Source of the DNA: Alentia gelatinosa
Taxonomy: Eukaryota; Annelida; Polychaeta; Phyllodocida; Polynoidae
Length of the DNA: 64,000 bases
Assembly: GCA_950022655.1 (NCBI GenBank)
Contig: OX465582.1
Span: forward strand, 88,723,801-88,787,800
Direction: 5' to 3'
Of this stretch, positions 32,620-43,218 are shown piece by piece. The notes beneath the pieces are model-generated. The model was not told where the DNA came from. It saw only the letters and a program-made list of their open reading frames with translations, and made no database searches. The position numbers were made by a program, and so were the translations under genes. Each line of letters opens with the position of its first letter. The first letter of the stretch is position 1.

Positions 32620-32975
32620 TTTATTCATATATACGCCATCACGGAAGTGCATGTATTGGGTGAATATTGACTTGTTTTCATTTATATACGCCCAGGCCTT
32701 ATATACGACAGACGCGTCTTGGCTGTATTTAACACCCGCCGTATATTAGAGAAAATACCCTCTGACCCCGCCCCCTCCTGCCCCTTTGTGTTGGTAGAAA
32801 GACAGATGTCCTCAGTAGGAAGCCCTCCCCCCTCCCCCCCGCCACCTCCCCCCGCCCGCTCTCAGTGAAGCCCTGTTCACTGGACGCTTATATATACGCC
32901 CACAGATGAGGTGTATACACATGGGGATTAAGACAACCTTGTAGACGCAAAATACCTACTTATATACGCCCGGCC
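32620..32975 (+). repeat. Recurrent TTATATACGCC motif
   Basis: tcatatatacgcc, tttatatacgccc, ttatatacgac, cttatatatacgccc and cttatatacgccc occur at about 32626, 32681, 32699, 32887 and 32959. Spacing is irregular, so this is not a simple tandem array. Between them lies a C-rich stretch (32762-32865). Function unknown. Confidence 0.45.
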
Positions 32976-33180
32976 CATTCATATGTAAACTGATGGTGTT
33001 CATGCAGTGCTGGTGTCAGTGTGGACACCAGAAACAAGCTACTACCTGTTAGGACCCACTCATCGGGACGTTTGGGACCACTTATAATAACATCGATATA
33101 TATCATTAAGATATGCATACATGTCAAATCATTAATTACATTATATGAAATTTGCGAAAACTGTGTCATTTCCATTTCCA

Positions 33181-33292
33181 GTGATAAAGATCTTCCTCTG
33201 CCTGATTTTCACATGAGACCTCGGACGGATCTCTGTTTAATCATATCCGTATCACAAAACCTGCATCACGAGCTGAATCCTGACAGCGGAGA
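33181..33292 (+). CDS. Possible isolated internal exon, weak
   Basis: A pyrimidine-rich acceptor-like stretch ending catttccag (33180) precedes an open segment of about 112 bp, which ends at gat|gtaaga, a good donor consensus (about 33292). The peptide (DKDLPLPDFHMRPRTD...) is balanced in composition but belongs to no family I recognise, and no partner exon was found. Chance is a realistic explanation. Confidence 0.15.
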
Positions 33293-33431
33293 TGTAAGAA
33301 TGGTGAAAGATTGCCTTGCAGAAACTTGGAAATGTCAAAAGTTCTCATTGACATCCCTCTGGTGCCTTTCTTGGGCTTCTGAGGATATCCCAGGGATCTT
33401 TGGCCTGGGATCTGAATTTCTTGGACAAAAA

Positions 33432-34356
33432 AGGCCATAACACACTGTATGATTTCGGAACATGAATGTTTCCGTTATCGGCGACAAAAGAAGAATCGTA
33501 AGCTCAGGCGAACTCTCAGAAGGGAGACGGTCAATGTGGCACCCCCTCCAGAAATTTGCCTAAGATTAGAAAAAATCCCCTGTGGACATGTACTTTTGGC
33601 ACCGATGAATTGCAGTCCCATGTTCCGAAATCAGGACTGATAAATTAAGGAACCTGTTCCTTCACATTTTTGGCTACAATGGAGTTTAAGAAACACCCTG
33701 TATGGTGCCTACCGATATTGGCCCATACCTAGTCACTGGATTAGGAGAAATGGCCCTGCCACACACAGACTGAGCCCTGCTCACCGATTTAGCCCCAATA
33801 TACTAAGATTTAGTACTTGTTCCTTTATCGGTGGCCTCAAATTGCTCAGAATATTATTGGTCAGTCTTCCAGTGTGGACAGAATTCACTTACGAATAATG
33901 CCCCAGTCACACTGGCGTAAAAAACGGCGTTTTTCCGTGTACCGACGTCTACGTTCTTCTACGCATTTTGAAATTTAAAAATGCGCGGCGATGCACGAGA
34001 AAATGCGGAGATACGTAAAGGAAAGTCGGAATGCGCCAAAAAACGCCACAATACGTACAGAAGCATAAAGAAGCATAGATGAACATTGAGAAGCGTACTG
34101 AAATGTTAAAACAAAGCAAACAGATATGTTTCAAATCCGTAGCTAATACGTACTCCCCACCAATTTAAATACGTAGAAGAAACGCCAAGATTTACGCCAG
34201 TGTGACTGGGGCATAAGTAACTAGCAACAACCCCTATCCATAAATCCCGCTGTGATGGTCGACGCCCTGTGCAAATTCACATGAGACACATTAAGACTAG
34301 CTTACGATTGAGGGAGTTAATCGGTGGAAACGAAATCGTGCAGTGTGTTTCCCACT
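33432..34356 (+). mobile_element. Harbinger-like MITE, copy 4, carrying a nested MITE
   Basis: Ends aggccataacacactgtatg and cgtgcagtgtgtttcccact, colinear with 5879-6471. TAA follows at 34357-34359; the left duplication is degraded to AAA. The element at 33899-34213 is inserted in it. Without the insert its length would be about 610 bp, as in copy 1. Confidence 0.75.
33899..34213. mobile_element. Harbinger-like MITE (TGCCCCAGTCACACTGGCG ends), 315 bp
   Basis: The left tgccccagtcacactggcg and right cgccagtgtgactggggca ends are exact inverse repeats, extending to about 23 bp. TAA flanks both sides (33896-33898 and 34214-34216). The empty target is legible in copy 1 (ttacaattaactacc near 6327). 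The interior has repeated tacgta/acgcc words. A second copy, itself interrupted, is at 48651-49429. Confidence 0.85.
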
Positions 34357-34359
34357 TAA

Positions 34360-35165
34360 GTCGACATGTATCCGAATTCATACATCAGATTTAATACGCA
34401 AGTTACCTGAGAACTTATACAAAGGTGATGCCTTTCTACATATTAATAATAAATAATCTGGCAGTCCATGTCTGTCGCCAAACCTATTTGGCAGGGATCA
34501 ATTACAGTTAATGTGATATTATTGCTATGAAGAAATGTCGTCTGTCTCGCCATCTCCTCAAGAACAGAACAACGGGGAAGTTAAAGCTTGCTTTTCCTAA
34601 GCTATGACATGAGTATGTCTGCACAGGGGCCTGTAATGAAGGCCTGCTTAGGTTTCCCGCTGTAATTAGTAGAAACAATGAAGTCTAAAGGTCGTCTGTG
34701 ACTTAATGAAAAGCCTTTAGGCCTTTTCACTTGATGCTCCGACTGTACCATTGATTGCATTTTACCTTATCATGTTCTCCATCGATTTATCTGTTGAAAA
34801 TAGGGAACAAATTATCGTCTGTTGAAATGGAGAGTTACAAATATTGAGCAGGAAGAAGAGCAGCACACTAAAAAGAAAATTTGACATTTTACAGTGGGAA
34901 AACTTTTCCGAGGAAATCCTTTGTTCCATTTTCGGTTTATAAAATTCCTTTTTCTTGTGTAAAACAGCAAGAATGAATTAGGCTTTATTCACAACACTAA
35001 ATAGTGGCTCAAAACCTCCCAACATACAGCCCCAGCCCCATTCCATGGCTAATAAAATAGTTTCCAATGAATGTGGGCAACCATGTTGAAACTAAAACGT
35101 TTTTACCAGTACAATAATGATGTGTTTTCCATGTTTACTCAGTTTACCTGAGGCAGCACAAAATA
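34360..35165. other. Unassigned intergenic DNA
   Basis: No frame, array or terminal repeat recognised. Words around 34980-35060 (ccaacatacagccccagcccc) resemble 22975-23010 and 44620-44650, so part of it is an old dispersed repeat. Confidence 0.5.
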
Positions 35166-35171
35166 CAGTTA

Positions 35172-35577
35172 TACAGTGGTTAAGGCACTGGACTTGTACT
35201 CCCAAAATTGTGGGTTCGAGTCTCATTTCAGCCACTTTTCTCCTTCATCCTCAGCAGTGGTAGATTTACTGCTATGTCAAAGGCCAGTCCTTCTCATACC
35301 ATGTTTATGTGCCGTGATGTACAGCCACTTTTCTCACTCACCCCCATAAGTGGTAGATTTACTGCTATATCAAAGGCCAATCCTTCTCATACCATGTAAG
35401 AACTAAAAGAACTCTCTCCTCGGTAAATATGTAATTGTGAGCTTTCTACCTGACTTCATCTCAGAGATTCGAACACCACCCTTGTGGTGTAAAACCAGCG
35501 AGAAAAGCTGAACCATGAGTTAGTCCATACATACCCTCAGGGTCCCCTGGGACGTTAAATAAATAAACAAACAAAAC
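35172..35577 (+). mobile_element. tRNA-derived SINE with two body blocks
   Basis: tRNA-like part (acagtggttaaggcactggacttgtactccc) with the B box gggttcgagtctc, then two body blocks (start words cagccacttttctc at about 35230 and 35323, 93 bp apart). It ends ccacccttgtggtgtaaa, gggacgttaaataaataaac and AAAC repeats. The head upstream of the tRNA part is missing. Confidence 0.85.
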
Positions 35578-35589
35578 AAGACCTTCTCT

Positions 35590-35760
35590 AGCTTTGACGT
35601 CTGGAGCACGATATATTCAATTCCAGACAGCTCCATTGAGACGCCTTTTTTCGGATCTGTATGCGCATGCTCAGAGATGCGCGACCTGTGTGCGCATGCT
35701 CCGAGCTGCGCGCATGCGTGGTGTTGGTACATACAGAGAGGAGCGAGTCGGGTGATGGAT
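35590..35760 (-). promoter_or_regulatory. NRF1-like cluster, candidate CpG-rich promoter
   Basis: tgcgcatgc at 35662-35670 and 35691-35699 and tgcgcgcatgcgtg at 35707-35720 match the palindromic NRF1 site. The surroundings (35640-35860) are CpG-rich relative to the window. On the minus strand a start at about 35638 opens MELSGIEYIVLQTSKLEK before running into the SINE tail, so a leftward first exon disrupted or bounded by the SINE is conceivable. Not proven. Confidence 0.35.
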
Positions 35761-36103
35761 GCGCCTCCTCGCGGTACACTCACACACTCCCCGCCCCGCA
35801 CCGCCCTGATCAGGGCTAATAGAGTGGACACGGAGGTGCAGTTAAGGTGTCAATATTTGTCCTGGCGACGTAATGGATGCTCATGTCACGCCGGACATGA
35901 AACTGATTCCGGAATCGGGATGGATGGTATTTGTTCGCTGAGCAGGTACGGAACAGGGGGCTGTTGAATAAAGTTGGGTTTTTTTTTGGTTTTTTTTTGG
36001 TACGATTCATTAGTACAAGACTCCGATCTGCCATCATACCCTGTTGTGTTCAGTGTGAATGCAAATTTATGGATCCATGACCATATGCAATGGTGCCCCT
36101 CGG

Positions 36104-36178
36104 GGAGTAATTTTTCTGGTCCTTACCTCGTTACTTTGACTTACTTTTACCGGAACATAGTTTCCCTCTATTCCTGTA
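36104..36178. repeat. Half of a CCGGAACATAGTTTCCCTCT foldback
   Basis: The single arm ttacctcgttactttgac ... ccggaacatagtttccctct matches the right arms of 484-641 and 37036-37171. The left arm is absent or unrecognisable. Confidence 0.5.
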
Positions 36179-36514
36179 CCTATGGGTGAACACTCTATGG
36201 TTACATCACGCTGCTGGGGGTGTAGAAACTTGCGTTTACTGCCCAAGGTTGATGTTTACTACCCGAGGTTGACACGTGACCAAAAGCTAGATTCGGGGAA
36301 TTTTAAAATGGCCGTCAGTAGCGATTCAGGGATTCCAAGATGTTTTAAAAACTCCACATAGCAGCAAAGAGTATGTGACAACTAAGGATGGAGGTATTTC
36401 ATGTTGGACACTAATGTAATAGAGTGGAAATAGTAGTAATAATCATCGAGGTAGCAATCACCGTGATTTCAAATCCTGCAAAATATAAACATAAAATATC
36501 GATACAATTATGAC

Positions 36515-36590
36515 GTGGCCGTGACGTTGTCGCATAGCAACCTGCATAGCAACCTGCATAGTTTCTGTGAAATGGGCGGGAAACAGCCTG
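36515..36590. promoter_or_regulatory. X-box-like / CRE-like words, weak
   Basis: gccgtgacgttgtcgcatagcaac contains a CRE-like tgacgt and an imperfect RFX X-box (gttgtc-gcat-agcaac), followed by two further catagcaacctg copies. Motif-level evidence only; may be chance. Confidence 0.15.
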
Positions 36591-37035
36591 ACGAAAAACA
36601 TAGGGGATGCAGTTACTCGATAAGGGTGGGCATAGCCGGTGTACCCGGCCTCATCCCATACAGAGCCGGGTTCCTCTGCCATAGAGTCCTCCACCCGGGT
36701 CGTCATTTAACACTGGCCGCACTCTGACATGTATGAAAACAAAATTGAATCGATAAATATATACCCATCTGTCTTTGCTAACTTTCGAAACAGCTGTCTC
36801 TTACTTTATAACTGTACATTAAGAGGTAGGTTTCCAGTGGAGCTTGGCTGGTTCTCAAGTCCAGCCATTTTGTTCAGTCTTCCTCGCTGGTTCCCAAACT
36901 GTACATTGATAGAATAGTTGTTCACCCCTAAATGGAGATGAGGGATGAATACTTTACCTAGGGTAGGCTTTTCTTCTTGGACTATCGCAGATAAAAATAT
37001 ATCCATTTTTGTCGATATTTGAAGGTATATAGGAA

Positions 37036-37171
37036 TAGGGAAAGCAAGCACCGGTGACAGAAAGTCAAAGTCACTCGGTAAGGCTTTGAAAAATTACTGC
37101 CCGAGACCTAATTCATCCAAGTCTTACCTCGTAACTTTGACTTTCTTTCACCGGAACATAGTTTCCCTCTA
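37036..37171. repeat. Foldback element of the CCGGT family
   Basis: Arms agggaaagcaagcaccggtgacagaaagtcaaag and ctttgactttctttcaccggaacatagtttccct are inverted, enclosing gaaaaattactgcccgag. Paralogue of 484-641, with a less perfect stem. Confidence 0.65.
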
Positions 37172-37224
37172 ATGGCAGTGCAATGCTATATCGGCAGTTC
37201 TAGAGGAGCCTGCTACAAACTCAC

Positions 37225-37720
37225 CCCTCCCTCCACTCTCCTCCCAGAGCTTTCGTGGTGCTAGCGCTTGCTAATCTCTGCCTCAACCCAACGCTGGTTC
37301 CCTGGGTACACACTGAGGACATGGGGAACCAGCTAAAATTTCAGATTCAAAACAAGGTAACTGTCAAAAGTTATGAAACTCAAACAATTCATATGTTATT
37401 AGTTGTGAAATAAAGGAATTGTTCAGATAGATAACAGATAATCCAGCTGTTTCTTTTTCAGCTTTAAACCATTTCATAATGTGAATCCACAGTTGATTAG
37501 ACTATCCCTTCAAAGAAGCACATGGGTCTTGCTGACAAAACCAAACCCAATAATACATGAGGTGCTTTCCTCTATAGAAGGTAATCCCAGAGTTTATATC
37601 TGGTTTGAGGTAAATGATATGTTCATCTCTATTTACAAGTAGAACACAAAATACCCCCAAAACCCCTCAGACATTTGAAAAACTGGTCGGTGCAGAGATA
37701 CAAGCAGCCGGTGTGATGTG
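37225..37720 (-). mobile_element. Reverse copy of the 7070-7641 element
   Basis: Homologous on the opposite strand: ctagcgcttgctaatctctgcc matches the right part of the first element, and tgtgaatccacagttgattag its middle. The ccactctcc terminus is visible at about 37230; the other end is eroded. The two copies lie 30 kb apart in opposite orientation. Confidence 0.65.
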
Positions 37721-37967
37721 AGAATTAGTAACCCTGTGAAAATCTTGTTTTATCGCCCACTTAATATGCGCATGCATCTGGACACGCTCTTCCGGTCAGA
37801 TTTCACTATCTGACTATTGGACGTACTAATATTACACAATAGAAGTTAGTTGGAAATATGTTTTATTTCACCTATAATAGGCTCTTAAATGTTGTAAAAT
37901 TATGTTATTACGTTCATTATGACGTGCTTAATTTCGGCAAATTGCACTATAACTCCTAACAGGAATT

Positions 37968-38375
37968 ATGCTAAATACTGACAATCTAGGGAAATCGAGC
38001 GCCAATGAATTTCTCACTCTCCAATCGTGGACTTCAACACTGTGCATGTTCGCGCATACGCACAAGATACTAGTGGGCGATAAAATAAAATTTTCACAGG
38101 ATAACCAATTTTTGCATCACAACGGACGAAGTAGAGTGCAGGATCTCTGCTTGGAGAGTGTCCTCCCGCAACAGCACAGATCCAATCACAGGAAACCAGG
38201 TTGTCGCCAGTGGCAGCAGCTTTTACCATATTTGGTGACTGTTCCCGGGGCTGTGAGGCTGAGGTCTAGACGAGGGAAGTTGGCTGTGTACAGTGAAGAC
38301 CCGGGAGATGCGGGCGTAGACACCTCAGCTAGATTGTGTTATCTACCATTAGTGACTACCACTCAGCCCCGGTAG
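37968..38375 (+). other. 135-codon open frame, no recognised product
   Basis: Longest open frame in the window that is not explained by tandem repeats or SINEs. The translation has no recognisable domain, signal peptide or low-complexity pattern, and its start context is weak. A 71-codon frame on the opposite strand overlaps. NRF1-like (tgcgcatgc, about 37768) and ETS-like words lie upstream. Most likely chance; not annotated as a gene. Confidence 0.15.
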
Positions 38376-38394
38376 AGTTCTCAGTATGTGGGAT

Positions 38395-38935
38395 TTACTG
38401 CCCCCCATAGACCTGTCTCAACCAACTCCTGATACACAATAAGGTGCTAAGATGCTGCCTCTGGGTGATGAAGGAAGTAGTAGTATATATCTTTATCTTT
38501 TTTTTTCTTCTTTTTTTTTCGCTGGTCTTCCATCGCCGCAAAAAGTTGTGTATGAGTAAATTGAAGGATTTATAGCAAATCTCATAGAGAATGTGCAGCA
38601 CAACAAATAGATAGTAGACACTGGCACAGTTGTGTTGTTTTGTCATTGATAACATTTCTTTCCCTAATGTGATACACAAAAAAAGAATAGTAATCATAAT
38701 AATAAAAGAATTTTTTTATAGTCAGTTGATATTTGTATATTTAAAAAACCTTTTTTACTAAATTTTTTTTTAAATATCAGCAAAGCAACCAGTTCTGAAC
38801 ATTCTTGGGAATTTCATTACGGGTTTTTTATTGTATTGTATATGGCACCGATATATTTGCGGACGTTGTAGAGGGGGATATATGTAAGGAACAATCACAT
38901 ACTGTATCATGCAGGTGTCTGGTAAAAGATTAATG
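38395..38935. other. Unassigned AT-rich DNA
   Basis: T-rich and A-rich runs (38497-38520, 38710-38775) without terminal repeats or a coding frame. Confidence 0.5.
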
Positions 38936-39085
38936 AAGAAACCAACAAGTTTTGATCAAAGTCGTCGTTCTTCAAGAGTTTGATGTGGAGTGATATGAAC
39001 GAGGCGACAGCCAAGTGAGTATCACAAAGCATTCAAACGAGTTGGAGAACGACTTCTTTGACCAAAACGAGTTGCTTTCTGTATT
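38935..39085. repeat. Foldback arm region next to the cassette
   Basis: gaaaccaacaagttttgatc and acttctttgaccaaaacgag flank a palindromic stretch (tgatatgaacgaggcgac ... tgagtatcac). Same arm type as 13880-14040 and 63170-63295. Confidence 0.55.
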
Positions 39086-39225
39086 TATCTCACCCCTGTA
39101 CACACTAATAAAATGGACGACACACAGGATATAGACCATGGAGAACGAACTGCAATACTTGTAGGGGCATGGAGAACGAGTTCCCAATGTTAAGCCTATG
39201 GGACAAAAATACCAGGGGTGAGATA
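39086..39225 (+). repeat. Intact 140-bp TATCTCACCCC cassette
   Basis: Bounded by tatctcacccctg and caggggtgagata, perfect 12-13-bp inverted ends. The inside holds ccatggagaacga twice in inverted arrangement and aatgttaagcctatgggac. This intact copy serves as reference for the split copy at 13068-13574. Confidence 0.75.
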
Positions 39226-40043
39226 GATAATGGATAACACTCTTATCCAAAGCGAAAACACGGTAAAGCAGTAATATGCAGTAAAACCCCGCGTCTCTGA
39301 GACAGTTTGGTCGAATGGAAATTTTTCTCTCTTGTTAAGACCTGTTCATCTGTGTGGTTGGTGGCAGTGCTGCCCTCTGTGGGGATATTATTGTACTGGC
39401 ACCCTGTCTGGTTTGGGAACTACTGTACCCTTCAGAAGTTAGGTTCAATGCACTGTTGCTTTCAAAAGTTGAGTGCCGCCAGTATGGGAGTGTGTTTTAG
39501 CGGAGGATTCTTTTAATTTTCAATCTACCGCTATCAGCAGTTTTGATCTTTGATCTCGTCAGGCTTTTTGAGCTGAGTGTTGAAAGAGAAGGATTAGGGT
39601 AAGTTCTAATTCTGATTTCCAAGCTTACATAAATTATTCATTTATTGCCTGAAGTATGTTCCCTCAAGCCATGTTGACAGTTGGTGAGAGTCATGTTTCA
39701 CTAATTGTGCCCTGATGAGAAGACAGGTAATTGTGGTTTTTGTCAGGAGCCCTGTGGGTATATGTCGGCTTGATTGTTTCAGTTCGTTACACTTATTGAC
39801 ACCTGCTCCATACGTACAACTTTCTGCCCATAATCTGAGTTGCTCATATGTTCAGATATTCATACTCAGAATCCGTGCAGTTCTATAATCGCCAATCCTC
39901 CTTTAAACTATCCTGTAGACAATACTAACCACATGTTTTTTGTTGTTGTTGTGAGCAATCATTTTATTCAGACTCCGAAATACAGTGGCTCAAACCCGCC
40001 TCGTTTATTCTTCACAGACATTTTCTTTCGTTTCACTCTGCTT

Positions 40044-40062
40044 GGGGGGGGGGGGGGGGGGG
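40044..40062 (+). repeat. Homopolymer G run (19)
   Basis: Nineteen consecutive G, directly before the tRNA-like part of a truncated SINE. Such runs are prone to length error in assemblies. Confidence 0.9.
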
Positions 40063-40068
40063 ATTTAG

Positions 40069-40300
40069 GAAGTCTTTAGGGCACTGGACTTGTAACCCCA
40101 AGGTTCTAGGACTTTGTGAGTTCGAGTCCCACCCCCAGCAGTGGTGGACTTACTGCTATATCAAAGGACAATCCTTCTCATACCATGTCTATGTGTTGTG
40201 GGAAGTAAAAGAACTCTTACCTCAGTAAATGTATAATGGACAGGTTTCGACCTGAAGCCAACACATAGATTCGATCACCACCCTCTCTATTTGTGGTCAT
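40069..40300 (+). mobile_element. tRNA-derived SINE, internally deleted
   Basis: tRNA-like part (gggcactggacttgtaacccc, then B box gagttcgagtccc), then a single shortened body block starting directly at cagcagtggtggactt, then cagtaaatgtataatgg and cgatcaccaccctc. The cagccacc...cttcacccc portion of the block is deleted, and the AAAC tail is absent. Confidence 0.8.
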
Positions 40301-40309
40301 AAGATATTG

Positions 40310-41215
40310 AAAAGAGGACTTCATTTCTTTCCTCGTATACAATCGGGTAGTTTTAAACGTCTCGTTTTATCTGAGTCACAATAATACATTCCTGTTATAC
40401 TCTCTACCATGGTCTTTTTTCGGACCTGCTACAACCTGACTGCCTTTACCTAATACTCTGTTTGATTGCCACCTCCTAGTCTATGTCCAAATCTATTACT
40501 TCACGTACCATTTATAACACTTTTTGTATCCTTGATTTGATCAGTGATATTATATTTCAAAGCATTTATCTTTCCAATTTATCCTAAAATGAAACAAATC
40601 TTTTATCTATTTTCTATTTTTTGTTCAAAAGTAACAGGAGGTTTCCATTATCAAGGTAGCATCTTGCTCACTCCGGAGGTGTTATTGCCACGTATCATAA
40701 ATCTAAAATGAAATAAATATGGGACAAATTATTTCTATATTCATTGAAATATCCAGAAAATTGTTGGACGCCATTGACAAGTTGTCATCGGCAGTACTCC
40801 GAGGCCCTGAGACACCTTAAAACGACTTGTAATCAGATGACAAGTGTCCAGAGTATTCTTTTTATTCCTGAACAATTATTAAGGGCATCCAACGCATTGT
40901 CCTTTTCTTGTTAGCTTTCCACAATGGGTGCTTATAAAAAGGCAAAGCAATATTTACACAATTTGGGGAATTGGCTGTCATTTAACATGATGAGTCTTCG
41001 GTGGAAACTAGTTAAAATATGCCAACCCCATCATAATCAATTGTTCAATCCCCAATAACAAAACGAAGAATGCTTACATTAAAGTTTTGTATGTTCAGAT
41101 TTTTCCAATTCTCACTCGATCACAGAGAAAATATGAATTGCTTCCCATGAATGGGATCCGAAAAAGTACAAGTGAGGAGCAGAAGAGAAGGCTTTTATCG
41201 CTGCAGATGTATCCG
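40310..41215. other. Unassigned intergenic DNA
   Basis: No repeat boundary or coding frame recognised. AT-rich throughout. Confidence 0.5.
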
Positions 41216-41219
41216 GTTA

Positions 41220-41986
41220 AGTGGAATTCACACGGTGGGATTCTTGTACCTCACAGGGTTTAAAATCTCATGAGATTCTGTTCCTCTTTAGGGGTAAATG
41301 TCGCCAACAATTACAGGGGAAAAACAGGTCTCAGGGAAATGGAACACTACAATTTAAACGAAGAGATTGTACTCGAGTATAGAATCTCAGCAGGAATTCT
41401 CTCAGACAAACACCCTGTGAGGTAAATGAATCTCAGCAGGATTTGTCTCAGACAAACACCCTGTGAGGTACATGAATCTCAGCAGGATTTGTCTCAGACA
41501 AACACCCTGTGAGGTACGTGAATCTCAGCAGGATTTGTCTCAGACATACACCCTGTGAGGTATGTGAATCTCAGCAGGATTTGTCTCAGACACCACCCTG
41601 TGAGGTACATGAATCTCAGCAGGATTTGTCTCAGACACCACCCTGTGAGGTACATGAATCTCAGCAGGATTTGTCTCAGACAAACTCCCTGTGAGTGAAT
41701 GAATCTCAGAAGGATTTGTCTCAGACATACTCCCTGTGACGTACATGAATCCCACCGTGTGAATCCCACTTAAGAGGGTACAGAATCTCAGCAGGATTTG
41801 TCTCAGACAAACACCACGCTCAATAAGTATGGATGAATCTCCGAATCGAATTGCCTTTGAATGTATCCCGGCCGTCATTGAGGTGGGAATACACGTAGGG
41901 GCCATCCATAAAGTATGTATGCATAATTTCTGAAATTTTTGACACCCATCCCATCCCAATCTTGAATCCCATCGTGTGAATCCCGC
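41220..41986. mobile_element. MITE (GTGGGATTCACACG ends) with an expanded 46-bp array
   Basis: The left end agtggaattcacacggtggg follows TTA(A) at 41217-41220. The right end cgtgtgaatcccgc precedes TTAA at 41987-41990; an alternative inner right end is at 41770. Unit aggtacatgaatctcagcaggatttgtctcagacaaacaccctgtg (46 bp) is repeated about eight times from 41385 to 41760. The unit derives from the terminal region of the element itself, seen inverted at 41240-41270. Confidence 0.7.
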
Positions 41987-42284
41987 TTAACGAGTGATAG
42001 TACAAGGTCCTCCATGGTCTGAGCCGATGCAGGCAGGCGAACGGCACCTGTCACCTGGTCAGAATAAAACAAGGGAAATGAATTGCTTCTCCTAATATTT
42101 AAAGCTCCATAAATTATATCAGACTTTAAATGCATGTTGTAGGAAACTTAAAGCTACAAGTTGTGATGGAATGCTGGGTATGTGTTTGATGATAGAGGTA
42201 TTGAAGTGAAAAACATCCAGGATTTATTTTTATTTTTTCAATCAAAATTAATGACAAGTAATCGCCGTTGTTGGCGATCATCCT

Positions 42285-42690
42285 TACTAGCTCTCTTTCA
42301 TCCCCGGCAGTGGTAGATTTACTGCCATATCAAAGGCCAGTCCTTCTCACACCGTGTCTATGTGGTGTCATGTACAGCGACCTTTCTCCATCATCCCCAG
42401 CATTGATAGACTTACTGCCATATCAAAGGCCAGTCCTTCTCATACCATGTCTATGTGGTGTGGTGTGCAGCCACCTTCCTCCTTCATCCCCAGCAGTGGT
42501 AGATTCACTGCTATATCAAAGGCTAATCCTTCTCATACCATGTCTATGTGGTCTGGGAAGTAAAATAACTCTCATCTCGGTAAATGTGTAGGGGTGAAAT
42601 TTTCACATAAATTCATTACATAGATTTGATCACCACCCTTGTGGTGTAAATGCAGCCTGGGAAAGTCCGGTAAAGACCTGTAATGGTTGA
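42285..42690 (+). mobile_element. tRNA-derived SINE body with three blocks, no head
   Basis: Three 93-bp blocks (starts of later ones at 42374 and 42467), then ggaagtaaaataactctcatctcgg, gtaggggtgaaat and ccacccttgtggtgtaaatg. The tRNA-like promoter is missing, so this copy could not be transcribed from its own promoter. Frames of 107 and 69 codons across it are by-products. Confidence 0.85.
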
Positions 42691-42699
42691 CAAAAAAGG

Positions 42700-43210
42700 T
42701 TACCCACATTCTCACATCTTTTATATTGAATCAATGATTACACACTTAGATCTTATGATCTATTCATAAAAAGGTACGAGTAACCATGGTGCATATATAA
42801 TTGTAGAGTCAGCAAAAATCGAATAATCACCACCACCTCTGTGATTATCCGACTACCAAAAAAGGAAGCGGGAATTACAAAAAATTACTCCTGTAGGAGA
42901 AGGAACAATAAAAACTAACAAAAAAATAGGAATAAAAAAAGGATCCACAGTCGCAGCTGGCGTCGTGGCGTCAATAAATTGACCATTTATCATGGAGAGT
43001 AGCTTCTTTTTAACATGCGCCGGGTTTTATTCATTGTCTGGTGATTATGTGTCCTCCATTAAATGACTCTAAAACTGGCTGCACGACATGTTAACCTCTT
43101 ATTATCCTGAAGGCGTTGGTCATAAATTGTCGCACTTGTTAAATCCTTTGCAAATCTAATACAACACGTGTTTCCTTTTTCCGGTTCGTCAAGGTTCATG
43201 TTCCAGTTGT
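42700..43210. other. Unassigned intergenic DNA
   Basis: No gene, array or terminal repeat seen. Confidence 0.5.
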
Positions 43211-43218
43211 TAGCCTTA

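Noticed and set aside
33021..33440. 139-codon plus-strand frame as a single-exon gene
   Set aside because: Its end runs into the terminus of a MITE and its start is AT-rich. Only a 112-bp inner part has exon-like borders, kept as a weak separate entry.
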